From NCBI RefSeq assembly GCF_000373105.1, contig NZ_KB890424.1, positions 95,522 through 145,840 on the forward strand: a DNA stretch of 50,319 bases, written 5' to 3'. The DNA is from Neolewinella persica DSM 23188. GTDB lineage: Bacteria > Bacteroidota > Bacteroidia > Chitinophagales > Saprospiraceae. Position numbers and translations under genes: made by a program. The notes beneath the pieces are model-generated. The model had not been told where the DNA came from. It saw only the letters and a list, made by a program, of their open reading frames with translations, and ran no database searches. Below, one piece after another: positions 30,880 through 39,386 of this stretch; position 1 is the stretch's first letter, and each line of letters starts with the position of its first letter.

Positions 30880-33800
30880 TCAGCGAACAATCGTCACGCT
30901 ACCAGTAACCACCTCAGTCCCGGCACGCTTCAAATCAATGACGAAATAATAGGTAGCCACCGGAAGCGGTTCTCCATTTTTCCAGGTCCCTGGCCAGTCG
31001 TTTTGGTATTGTGAGGTTTGATAAACGACGCTCCCCCAGCGATTAAAGACCGTTACGTCCGCATTGGGGTATTCCTCAATATCATCGATGTACCAGGTTT
31101 CATTAAGGCCATCTCCGTTGGGCGAGAATATTTGTGTCGGATCAATGAGGTAGATCAGGTCCACTTCTACGTCTACTTCCTCCAGGCAGTTGTCCGTCAC
31201 GACCAGCGCGGTGAAATAGGTCGGCTCGGTGGGGCTCACGACGAGGGTCGTGCTGTCTGAATCCATGACCATACCCGTTTCATCCGTCCATTCGATGGTG
31301 TAACTGGTGTTTGCCGGAAACGTAGACACCCCAACCTCAATGGCCTGGGAATTCCCCTCGACCACTTCGTAAGGGCCGCCCGGTACGGCATCAATTCCGG
31401 CAACGGTAAGACTAATCGGAATGCGCGGTCCGGCACAACCAGAAATATTCTGGTTTACCCAGAATTGATAGGCCTGGGCCACGTCGGTATAGACTAGCGG
31501 CGAAGCTATACTTCCCGAATCTGCATTGGCACTTGCGTGCCAGCGCAGGCCTTCGCCGGTCACCAACCCAGCGAGGTCAGGGGACGGATCACCCACGCAC
31601 AGGTCGGTCGGGTCCATGAGGTCGGGGGCTTCCGGGATGGCATTTACGACGAACCCAACTTCCACGCGGGGGCTTTCACAACCATTTTCGGACTGACTCA
31701 CCCAAAAGGAATACACCTGCGCTGATTCGGAACTGGTGGTCGGCACGGTGCTCGTTCCAACGCCGCCGGTGGGCTCGTTGTACCACTGCAGATTCATACC
31801 CGCCACCGCACCTCCCAACTCGTGTGCCTGCGCACCCGCACAGATATCCGGCAGGTCAGCGACGACCTGCGGTAAAGGTGAGGTCGGTAATATCTTATAG
31901 GGCACTTCGGCCCGCGGACTCTCACACCCATCAAGTGTTTGGCTCACCCAAACCCCATAGCTTCCGGGAACATCGGTCGTTGCGATGGGGATGGTGTTGC
32001 TACCGCTCCCTCCGTCCCGGTTCTGGTACCACCTTATGTCGGTGCCCGTTACCATAGCATCCAGGTCGGGTGCTGCGGTACCTACGCATAATTCCTGCGG
32101 TTGTTGGACTTGGGGCGCGCTCGGAATTGGGTTGATGATAAACGAAACTTCGGCGCGCTCGCTTTCGCAACCGGCCACGGTTTGGCTCACCCAGTTGGTG
32201 TAGATGCCGGGCGCAGCGGAATTTATGGCTGGCGGCGTATCTGCGCTGGTTCCGGCCGTGGCATTCGAGTACCAGCGTAAGTTGTCGCCACTTACTGCCC
32301 GGGCAAGGTTGGGTACCGTGCCTCCTGCACAAAAATCAATTAGGTCGGCAACGGCTGGCGTATCCGGTACGGGATGTACGGTATACTGAAGCGGAAGGCG
32401 TTCGCTCTCGCAGTTGTTTTCGGTCTGGCTGATCCAAAATGTGAAGGTACCCGTGGTGTCCAGACTTGCGGCCGTAAACGCATCCGTGGCTACCAGCGTG
32501 TCTTGGTCTACATACCAACTCAACTGCTGACCAGTTGCGTAGGTGGACAGGTTAAGGGTGCCGTTGTCCCGGCACTGGTCAGCGGGGTCGGTAATCGTCG
32601 GTGGCTGCACCTCGGGCTGGACGGTGTAAGTAACCTCCGCGCGCGGACTTTCGCAATTGGTGCTGGTTTGGCTGACCCAGACGGAATACGTTCCGGGAGT
32701 ATTTGTGTCAATATTTGGCGCCGTAGAACGGCTTGCTCCCCCGGTTTCACTCGGGTACCACAGCAGATCCGTTCCGGGCACCCTTGTAGTAAGGTCTGGC
32801 GGAGCATCTCCGAAACAGATGTTTGTGGGAGGTAACACTTGTGGTGGAGCACTCACGTCAATTACCGTATAGGAGACCAGCACGCGTTCACTTTCGCAGG
32901 TTGCATCTGCGCTGCTTATCCAGTGCTGAAAGGTCCCCGCCTGAGCGGTAGAAATCGCCGGCGTCTGATTACTCCCGGTACCGCCGGTTTCCTGATCGTA
33001 CCAAATTATGTTTGGTCCCGTGACAAAGGAAGCCAGATCGGGCGCAGTTTCGCCTTCGCAAAGGTTTGGTGTCGGAGTTACGGACGGCGGGGCGGGCAGT
33101 TCAACTACGGTATAGGTGAACGGCGCGCGGGGGCCTTCGCACCCGCTGATGGTCTGACTGACCCAGTGGCTGAAGGTGCCCGGCGTATTGATCGGCATGT
33201 CCGGTGCGTCAAATCGCCCCGAATTATCGCTGGGAGAATCGTACCAGCTTAGCTGTTGGCCACTGACGTAAGTCGTAACGTCGATCTGGTCGGCTTGCCG
33301 GCAAAAATCGGCTGGATCACTTACCGTTGGTAGGGGGATGTCCTGTTTTATAACCGGAATCATCAGGCTGACGGTGTCCTTACAGAAATACTCGGACGTT
33401 AATACTAACATTTGGGTCCGGTCCACATCCTGTAGACTCAGGGCCGGCTCCAGGCAATCATCGCAGGAGAGTCCGGTAGCGGGCAACCATTCAATGCCGG
33501 TCAGGTCTCTGCCGTTGCTGTGTCCGGCCCTTAGCCGGACTTCCGTAAACTTGCAGGCTACGTCATCCACCATTTCGAGATTCGCCCGGAATTGAAAGTC
33601 TCTTTGGCCAGCCTGGTTATTCCCATAATTCAGCTCATTGAAACCGGTAGGGGGGAATTCGGAATTGACGGACATAACGTTTAAATCCGATGCAGGCCAG
33701 GTAATGGGTATGGGGACGTCCGCATCGGCGTTGAAAACTGCCCAGACCTGGTCGAGTTTGGGTTTGCTGGCGGGTACGATTGCGACAAAGTCCACCCGGT

Positions 33801-35688
33801 CATCTTTTCCGTACACCACTTCGTCCAGGTAATAGGTCCCCAATACGGTTGGTGCCGGCGTAGCGCTTCTCGGGTCTTCATCAAAGAAGGTAACCGGCAT
33901 ACCCACGCGGATGGTATCGTACCCGTAGTTGTCCATACGGAAGGACACCCGAAGGCTGTCTTCCCTATAGCAATCTACCCGGTTGATGCGTAAATGGCCG
34001 TCGATGGTAGGATCAACCACCGGTAATTTAAATGGCCCCATGGTATCGGTACACATCGCTCCGTTTCGTGCGATCAGCGTAATGAAATAGTCGCCTGGCT
34101 CCAGGAAAGTATGGTTCAGGTCGGTTGAGTCAGAAAAGAAATCGGGCTGGGCCGGTGCCATGCTGTCGTAGGGCTCGTGTACGACGGTCCATTCAAAGGA
34201 GGTGGCATTGACGGACCGGTTAGTGAAAAGTACGGAGTCGATCATTTTTCCCCCCGGTTGCTTGGCGGCAATGAATCGCACGTTGGGCGTAAAGCGGGCG
34301 TCGATCGCCAGGCAGGTAACGCGTATCGTTCGGGAATAGGAAGTATAGCAATCCGGGTCCGCGCTGTTCCAGGCTTTCAGGTAAACCCGGAACTTTCCCG
34401 TTTCGGAAAAGGTATGCGTTAAATCAGGCGTGGTCGCCACCGTTGACGTGGAGGGGGCGTAGCCTTCCAGCCAGGCAATGGAGTAGTTGAAAGAAGGGCT
34501 CCCCATGCGTTCTACGTACCATTCGTACGTGTCTACCGAATCGGTACCGGTGATCGAACTGGTAAAATCGTAAGGCACGTTGGGTTCCCGGTAGCGCTCG
34601 TTAATGTCAAACGAAATATTGAAGTCAGCCGTACATGGTCGGTTACAGGCATCATTGTTACTGGGGGCTTCTATGGCAAGTTGGTTTCGATAGTTGTCGA
34701 TGACGAAATGCATCTTATCGGCCTGGCCCTGGGTGAATTCATTGGGGCAGGAACTGTAGTCCATGAAATTGGACGTCATGTCCGGTACATCAGTGGGGAA
34801 GAAACCATTACTGTAGTTGGACAAGGTATCGGTATCACAGCTGTTCTGGTTACAGCCCGCCCGACTGTTGTCGGGCGGCGTATCGCAAATACCGTCCCCG
34901 TCGACCAGGCAGTCATTATTGGAGCAGCCACCCGCAAAGGTGTGCGCTAAACTCAGGTAATGGCCGTTCTCATGGGCGACCAGGGCTGCGCCCAGGCCAA
35001 CCACGATCACGCCATCCGTAGGCGCATCGGGACCCACTACGCCGCCGGGCCCGCCGGAATAACCTCCTAAGCCACTGTCCCGGTCCCAGCTGGTACTCCC
35101 CCGGTAGCTTTGGTCTATTTCCGTGTCGATGCCGCTCGAAACTACCCAAATGTTCAGGTATCGACGAGGGTCCCACTGGCCCTGTGTTTTTAGTTTGGCG
35201 TCCTCCAGGTCCACATCCATGCGGGCGTAGTCCGTTTCCCATCGGACGATGCCGTTGGTTAATCCGCCGTCTGGTGCCCGCTGTGCCAGACAAAACTCGA
35301 TCTCGGTATCTACTCCACGGGTGCCGATGCTGAAGTCGCCACCGTTGGGATATTTTTGAGAATGGGTGTAGGCATTATTCAGGGAGGCTACGGCATTAAC
35401 TACGGCCTCGTCCGATATGCCCGGTACGTCTTCCAGCAGGTGAATGACGATCGGAAGAGTGCGGGTCGTCGGGGCCTTCGACTGTTTTGACGCAGCTTGC
35501 TGCCAGGCTAAAAACAGGTCGGCTTCTTCCTGTTTTTCTTCCCGTGACCTTTCTTCAGCAGGGCCGCAAAAGGCCTGGTTGCTAATGCGAAAGGCGGTTG
35601 AATCACCTGGCGGGGTTTCCCCCTGGCTTTGGGCGACTAAAAAAGCCAGGTACTGAAAAACGAAAAACAGTGTCAAAATCCATTTCAT
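30880..35688 (-). CDS. Secreted M43-type metalloprotease with Ig-like repeats and T9SS type B C-terminal domain
   Basis: This 1602-residue secreted protein begins with a signal peptide (about 1-20, LAFLVAQ). A pappalysin/M43 metalloprotease domain covers about 75-335, with the zinc motif HENGHYLSLAH (H239, E240, H243, H249; the usual Gly at position eight is Ser) and Met-turn NFMDYSS (307-313). PKD-like domains lie around 350-555 and a CARDB-like part around 560-770. Eight related repeats of about 81 residues fill 790-1440, each with an early Cys and a late CESPR or CESER block. The last 83 residues, from IFSPNGDGLNETW (1520), are the gliding-type CHU_C domain for type IX secretion. It probably degrades or binds external protein at the cell surface. 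The following porP gene is its likely partner. Confidence 0.93.
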   Translation of the reverse strand: MKWILTLFFVFQYLAFLVAQSQGETPPGDSTAFRISNQAFCGPAEERSREEKQEEADLFLAWQQAASKQSKAPTTRTLPIVIHLLEDVPGISDEAVVNAVASLNNAYTHSQKYPNGGDFSIGTRGVDTEIEFCLAQRAPDGGLTNGIVRWETDYARMDVDLEDAKLKTQGQWDPRRYLNIWVVSSGIDTEIDQSYRGSTSWDRDSGLGGYSGGPGGVVGPDAPTDGVIVVGLGAALVAHENGHYLSLAHTFAGGCSNNDCLVDGDGICDTPPDNSRAGCNQNSCDTDTLSNYSNGFFPTDVPDMTSNFMDYSSCPNEFTQGQADKMHFVIDNYRNQLAIEAPSNNDACNRPCTADFNISFDINERYREPNVPYDFTSSITGTDSVDTYEWYVERMGSPSFNYSIAWLEGYAPSTSTVATTPDLTHTFSETGKFRVYLKAWNSADPDCYTSYSRTIRVTCLAIDARFTPNVRFIAAKQPGGKMIDSVLFTNRSVNATSFEWTVVHEPYDSMAPAQPDFFSDSTDLNHTFLEPGDYFITLIARNGAMCTDTMGPFKLPVVDPTIDGHLRINRVDCYREDSLRVSFRMDNYGYDTIRVGMPVTFFDEDPRSATPAPTVLGTYYLDEVVYGKDDRVDFVAIVPASKPKLDQVWAVFNADADVPIPITWPASDLNVMSVNSEFPPTGFNELNYGNNQAGQRDFQFRANLEMVDDVACKFTEVRLRAGHSNGRDLTGIEWLPATGLSCDDCLEPALSLQDVDRTQMLVLTSEYFCKDTVSLMIPVIKQDIPLPTVSDPADFCRQADQIDVTTYVSGQQLSWYDSPSDNSGRFDAPDMPINTPGTFSHWVSQTISGCEGPRAPFTYTVVELPAPPSVTPTPNLCEGETAPDLASFVTGPNIIWYDQETGGTGSNQTPAISTAQAGTFQHWISSADATCESERVLVSYTVIDVSAPPQVLPPTNICFGDAPPDLTTRVPGTDLLWYPSETGGASRSTAPNIDTNTPGTYSVWVSQTSTNCESPRAEVTYTVQPEVQPPTITDPADQCRDNGTLNLSTYATGQQLSWYVDQDTLVATDAFTAASLDTTGTFTFWISQTENNCESERLPLQYTVHPVPDTPAVADLIDFCAGGTVPNLARAVSGDNLRWYSNATAGTSADTPPAINSAAPGIYTNWVSQTVAGCESERAEVSFIINPIPSAPQVQQPQELCVGTAAPDLDAMVTGTDIRWYQNRDGGSGSNTIPIATTDVPGSYGVWVSQTLDGCESPRAEVPYKILPTSPLPQVVADLPDICAGAQAHELGGAVAGMNLQWYNEPTGGVGTSTVPTTSSESAQVYSFWVSQSENGCESPRVEVGFVVNAIPEAPDLMDPTDLCVGDPSPDLAGLVTGEGLRWHASANADSGSIASPLVYTDVAQAYQFWVNQNISGCAGPRIPISLTVAGIDAVPGGPYEVVEGNSQAIEVGVSTFPANTSYTIEWTDETGMVMDSDSTTLVVSPTEPTYFTALVVTDNCLEEVDVEVDLIYLIDPTQIFSPNGDGLNETWYIDDIEEYPNADVTVFNRWGSVVYQTSQYQNDWPGTWKNGEPLPVATYYFVIDLKRAGTEVVTGSVTIVR

Positions 35689-35845
35689 ATAAAGCGTGCG
35701 TTTCTGTTTTGAGTAAAAAAAGGTCGGTTTTGATGCGTAGCGTATCCTACCTCCAGCTGCATTTATGCACTGGGGGAATAGGTGAAAACGGGGTAGGGGG
35801 AAGGATTACACCGCAGGTAGGTACTTCAGAATATTGTCCGAACTA

Positions 35846-35992
35846 ATGGGAATACGATATGGTGTCGATGGTCTTTGGGCAAAAGAAGGGACCTCTTCAG
35901 AGCGTCAGCTTGGTAAGCTCATAACACGCAGAAATGTGAAGATTCAAGATCCCATGGCATTGTTTCCAACCGAAAAACAACCTAAAAAATAA
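35846..35992 (+). other. Possible remnant open frame, 48 codons
   Basis: The frame from ATG 35846 encodes a 48-residue basic peptide (starts MGIRYGVDGLWAKEGTSSER, ends FPTEKQPKK) whose composition looks protein-like, and the frame stays open upstream of the ATG. I do not recognise it. It may be the C-terminal end of a decayed gene. Confidence 0.25.
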
Positions 35993-36227
35993 GTAACTAA
36001 TGTTTAAAACGACTGGAGTCTAGCTGATCGAAAGTACCTGAAAAGCATTAACTGTTCCCACATCGAATCCTGTGGGTACGGAAAAAACGCTCAAAAGCAT
36101 TGTTGTTATTGTCGACCACTAAGCTGTTTAGTGTACGGTGCTTGTTCTTTACGGACCGGCACTGAGTTGCAGAATGAGTGAGTGGTAGCTGCGGCATCAG
36201 TGATTCACCAATTCACCAACTCACTTT

Positions 36228-36264
36228 CTGGGCGGGGCCGCAGGTGCAAAGGGAAGGACAAGTG
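36228..36264 (+). repeat. Copy of dispersed GC-rich repeat
   Basis: Core GGCGGGGCCGCAGGTGCA followed by AAGGGAAGGACAAGTG. It stands immediately after stuttering TTCACCAA words. Confidence 0.6.
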
Positions 36265-36450
36265 CAGTGCAACATAAATGTATCAACCTAATTGACGCTG
36301 GTTAATTTTAGCCTTCAATGATGAAGTCCCACTCGCCCTGAACGCAAAAAAGTGTTGCATTTTTGGCGACGAAACTTATGTTATACCGTACTAGTGCAGG
36401 CAGCGCGCACGATGTAGCTCGTCTGAATACGGTGGTGAAAAATTAATAGC

Positions 36451-37050
36451 ATGAACTACGACAGCATTGCCACGCAAATAATTGGTTTGAAGAAGGCGGA
36501 CTTAGCGCTTCGAAGCAGGTTAGTTCGGGCAGGACAACTCAACGAAGGCTACCACCCAGAAATGGAAGCCCTGCACGTTAGGAATGCTGATACTCTAAAT
36601 GAGCTAATCGATGAAATTGGCTACCCGACAGTTAATAAAGTAGGGGAGGAGGCCTGCAGTGCCGCCTGGCTGGTTATTCAACACGCCATCAGTAAGCCAG
36701 GCTTTATGAAGAAGTGCAGGAGACTATTAGAAAAGGCAGTCGCCGAGAAAAAAGTTCCTGCCCAAAACTTGGTCTATCTGACTGACCGGATTGACGTCTT
36801 CGAGGGGAAGCCGCAACAATACGGTACCCAGTTTGACTGGGATGAAAACGGAGAGCTAAGCCCAAATCTCTTTGACGACTTAACCAAGGTGAACGAAAGA
36901 AGGAAAGCTGTAGGGCTAAACACCCTTGAAGTGCAAACATCCCTCATCCGAAGACAGGCAAAGGAAGAGAACCAATCTCCACCAATAAACCTGGAAAGCA
37001 AAAAGGCGGCCTATGAAAAATGGAGAAGAAAGGTCGGCTGGACAGTCTAA
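36451..37050 (+). CDS. DUF6624 domain-containing protein
   Basis: This 199-residue soluble protein resembles the DUF6624 family found widely in Bacteroidota and Proteobacteria. The typical central part is seen as ADTLNELIDEIGYPTVNKVGEEACSAAWLVIQHA (about 50-83), followed by KKVPAQNLVYLTDRIDVFEGKPQQYGTQ and the closing VNERRKAVGLNTLE. No catalytic motif and no signal peptide are evident, and the function is unknown. The reading frame overlaps the long open frame of the following acetyltransferase, whose likely start is beyond the stop here. Start ATG 36451 gives the expected N-terminus. Confidence 0.85.
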   Translation: MNYDSIATQIIGLKKADLALRSRLVRAGQLNEGYHPEMEALHVRNADTLNELIDEIGYPTVNKVGEEACSAAWLVIQHAISKPGFMKKCRRLLEKAVAEKKVPAQNLVYLTDRIDVFEGKPQQYGTQFDWDENGELSPNLFDDLTKVNERRKAVGLNTLEVQTSLIRRQAKEENQSPPINLESKKAAYEKWRRKVGWTV

Positions 37051-37081
37051 AACTGATATTATTAAGCAGAATACATGCCTC

Positions 37082-37513
37082 ATGGAATTTCGAAAATTCA
37101 CAGCAGCAGACTACCCTGATTACAGTAGCTGGTTTAATGATCCTCAACTTCAACGGGCATTAGGACCTATTGACGAAGAGTGGTTGAACCACATACTCAA
37201 CGATGACGAAGAAGGCATGGAACTAGCGGTATTCTTGGATTCAAAACTGGTGGCTGTAGTCGGTATCACACTCCCGCATGATCAGTACGATTATCGCGTG
37301 ATAACTGGTATTGGCGTTAAGCCCGCTCTACGTAATCAAGGATTGGGAAGCAAGGTGTTATTGCAGTTACTCGAGGAAGTGCAATTGGAAGCGGGCTGTT
37401 TTTGGGTGAGTTATGTGGAGAAGTTCAATTTTTGCGGGCAGGCTTTCTTTGAGAAGCATGAATGGATGAAATTCGAAGAAGAAGAGATGTACAGGTATAC
37501 GTACAGCGGGTGA
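37082..37513 (+). CDS. GNAT family N-acetyltransferase
   Basis: This 143-residue protein has the GNAT fold pattern: an N-terminal MEFRKFTAADYPDYSSWF, a core strand AVVGITLPH, and the acetyl-CoA-binding motif ITGIGVKPALRNQGLGSKVL (about residues 80-100), where the Q/RxxGxG/A block reads NQGLGS. The C-terminal FFEKHEWMKFEEEEMY is also typical. ATG 37082 is preferred because the upstream extension would overlap the DUF6624 gene and has no conserved residues. The substrate is unknown; the pair with DUF6624 suggests small cargo genes in an accessory region. Confidence 0.85.
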   Translation: MEFRKFTAADYPDYSSWFNDPQLQRALGPIDEEWLNHILNDDEEGMELAVFLDSKLVAVVGITLPHDQYDYRVITGIGVKPALRNQGLGSKVLLQLLEEVQLEAGCFWVSYVEKFNFCGQAFFEKHEWMKFEEEEMYRYTYSG

Positions 37514-37649
37514 AATCGATTTGCTGCAGAACAGTGGGAGGGCAGGAATACTGAATTACTGCGTCGTGAATAAGTCGATGAAATGTTTGTCCCCTGCGAC
37601 AATTTGGTCTAAGCCCATACACATCATTCTAAAGCGAAAGCAGTATTCC

Positions 37650-37697
37650 CCCTTGCCCTAAAAACCACCCCTGCACCCGCGTCCCCGCCCAAAAAAT
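37650..37697 (-). repeat. Copy of dispersed GC-rich repeat
   Basis: On the minus strand TTTTTTGGGCGGGGACGCGG continues with GTGCAGGGGTGGTTTTTAGG. It lies downstream of the decarboxylase fragment and is paired with an opposite-orientation copy at 38322-38374 on its other side. Confidence 0.7.
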
Positions 37698-37784
37698 GGC
37701 ATTAAAATAGGCGTGCGCTCCAAAACCTGGTGCGCACGCCTCAACTGTTATAATATTCAGCGCTGACCTTTTACCACCACGCGC

Positions 37785-38261
37785 TTAAGCTACTTCTGCT
37801 AATTCAGTCAGGTCCGAGGTCTCCCCAACGAATGTCTCCAGGACCTCAAAGAAATTCAAAATATCCGCCGCCGTATTATTAGCATTAACCGTCACTAAGC
37901 GAACGAAGGTATCCCCACCAAAAGAGCCAAAGCCTACGACCGTAACCTGGTGCTCGTAGAGTGCCGTACAAAGCGCCTTCGGGTCAATGTCCTTATAGTT
38001 GAAGCAAATGGAAACGGAATCGTCGAAGCTGTACAGGGTATAGTCGGGGTTACTTCTGATGTAGTCGAGCGCAACGTTGGCCAATTCAAACTGGTGGTCG
38101 ATGATCTGCCCCAGGCCGTTGGTGCCAACAGACTTCCACAAGGTCCAAAACTTCAGGGCATCGTTTCTTCTGCCACATTGGAACGACGTTTTGCCCAGGT
38201 TGAAATCGTCACCGTCGGTTTGGTACAGGTAGGAGGCGTCATTGCTGAACGAATCATACAA
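37785..38261 (-). pseudogene. C-terminal fragment of a group II pyridoxal-dependent decarboxylase
   Basis: The 158 residues match only the last third of group II decarboxylases (glutamate, diaminobutyrate or sulfinoalanine type): YDSFSNDASYLYQTD, LGKTSFQCGRRNDALKFW, GLGQIIDHQFELA and the small C-terminal domain. The lysine that binds pyridoxal phosphate and everything before it are missing, so it cannot be an active enzyme. The frame starts with a TTG, and upstream sequence turns into Lys-rich unrelated codons (LARALQQAKGKDKK) that run into a copy of the GC-rich repeat at 38322-38374. Another copy in opposite orientation lies downstream. A truncated gene with a breakpoint near a repeat is the best reading. 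Confidence 0.8.
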
Positions 38262-38321
38262 CCGCTTCTTATCCTTCCCCTTAGCCTGCTGCAGTGCGCG
38301 CGCCAGATGTTTCTGCGGTGC

Positions 38322-38374
38322 TTTTGGGCGCGGCCGCAGGTGCAGTGGGAGGTTTGGGGGCAGGGTTTTGCTTT
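38322..38374 (+). repeat. Copy of dispersed GC-rich repeat at a gene breakpoint
   Basis: Core GGCGCGGCCGCAGGTGCA followed by GTGGGAGGTTTGGGGGCAGG. It lies within 60 bp of the point where the decarboxylase similarity stops. Confidence 0.65.
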
Positions 38375-38461
38375 GCTTTACGTCTCTCTACCCCAAACGC
38401 CTGGTACTAACCCAAATCCTAAGACGGGGTATACTGCTGACCATCTTTAGGGAATGTATAG

Positions 38462-38806
38462 ACATTTCCTGACTTCTACGACAATGGGATTAGAAACATC
38501 ATCGTAGGCGCGGTCGCTAACGTGAGCGCCAGAACTGACATTGGTGCGCTTTGGGAAAATTTTCTCGTCTCCGAAAGAATCAAACAGAATAAATACAAGT
38601 TGACACTAGCCAAGTCTCATTTTTGGAGGACCACCCAACAACAGGAAATTGACTACGTAGAAGACGTCGGAAATTCCCTGAAGGCCTTTGAATTCAAATG
38701 GAATCCCAAAAAGAAAGCCAGAATATCGAAGACTTTCACCAACCAATACAACGCTGAAGGTTCTGTTGTTAATCGAGATAATTTTAGATCGTTCGTGATC
38801 ATTTGA
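38462..38806 (+). pseudogene. C-terminal remnant of a DUF4143 ATPase
   Basis: From 38462 the frame reads FYDNGIRNIIVGAV, then TDIGALWENFLVSERIKQ, FWRTTQQQEIDYVE and AFEFKWNPKKKARISKTF, the C-terminal DUF4143 part of AAA-type ATPases (PF13173/PF13635 proteins of about 380 residues). The ATPase domain and a natural start are absent; a stop lies at 38459 in frame. GTG 38522 could start a 94-residue peptide, but this would break the DUF4143 domain. It is therefore a remnant. It ends 17 bp before the inverted-repeat element at 38823. Confidence 0.8.
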
Positions 38807-38822
38807 ATTAAGTCATCCAAGC

Positions 38823-39193
38823 GTGTGCATAACTAAATGCACAACCTGCTAGTGCCGGGCTTCACTCATTGCCCTGACCTTGAGCGCCGGTAGTGCATGC
38901 GGTGGCAAGGCAGCAATACCGGAGCTTAGCCGTAGCTAAGTGAGGATATTGCTAACGTCGCCACCGTGCGGAATAACCAGCTGAAGCCCGGCACTAGTGG
39001 GTGAGTCCGGACGCCCGCAGGTCAACCAACCCCCTCCGCTTCGCTTCTGGGTTTGGCTGACGCTAAGGGGTCCTAAGCGAGTCGAGGACTCCATGGCGTC
39101 CCGGGCCCTGAAATTGCGTAGCAGTTAAGGGGCTAAGGGACCCGCGGGCGTCCGGGCTGGAAAGCTTCAATTTGTGCAATTTGTTATGCACAC
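38823..39193. mobile_element. 371-bp element of nested inverted repeats (non-autonomous element or structured RNA)
   Basis: Terminal arms of 22 bp (38823-38844, GTGTGCATAAC then TAAATGCACAA, and 39172-39193) match at 20 of 22 positions as inverted repeats. Between them lie two further long hairpins. Domain A (38849-38997) has perfect 16-bp arms (CTAGTGCCGGGCTTCA and its complement), inner stems GGTGGC/GCCACC and GCAATA/TATTGC, and the tip CTTAGC-CGTA-GCTAAG. Domain B (39007-39155) has perfect 12-bp arms CCGGACGCCCGC/GCGGGCGTCCGG, extending to 16 of 17 pairs. The whole would fold as a three-way junction. It has no open reading frame of note. A MITE-like element, an integron attC-like site or a noncoding RNA are all possible; no clear target duplication was seen. 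Confidence 0.7.
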
Positions 39194-39209
39194 ACACTTT
39201 GTCAGTGAA

Positions 39210-39240
39210 TTTGCACCACCTGGAAAACGAGCTATCTTTA
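39210..39240 (+). promoter_or_regulatory. Probable promoter of the sulfatase gene
   Basis: TTTG at 39210-39213 and TATCTTTA at 39233-39240 are 19 bp apart, one base off the Bacteroidota promoter. The start codon at 39387 leaves a leader of about 140 bases that contains GGTTGTTAACC. Confidence 0.5.
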
Positions 39241-39386
39241 TCGTGAAGAGGTCTATTTCAGGTGCCTGTAATCGCTGTGCGATGAAGGTTGTTAACCTCA
39301 GCTAAATCATTGGCCTTGATCAAATTTTCGATCGCGCTGAAGCTGTAATAAAATGCTTGTTGTCTGATACCATAATTTCGTAATTA

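Larger units (their letters stand above)
35689..36450. other. 762-bp gap with gene debris
   Basis: The two flanking genes diverge. The gap holds a possible remnant frame (35846-35992), a hairpin CCCACA/TGTGGG at 36057-36076, stuttering words (TTCACCAA and GTGAGTGG near 36177-36225) and one GC-rich repeat copy (36228-36264). No clear promoter was recognised for either neighbour. Confidence 0.5.

Noticed and set aside
38823..39193. Group II intron, because the element begins GTGTG
   Set aside because: No domain V-like 34-base hairpin and no reverse transcriptase were found; the ends are inverted repeats, which introns lack.
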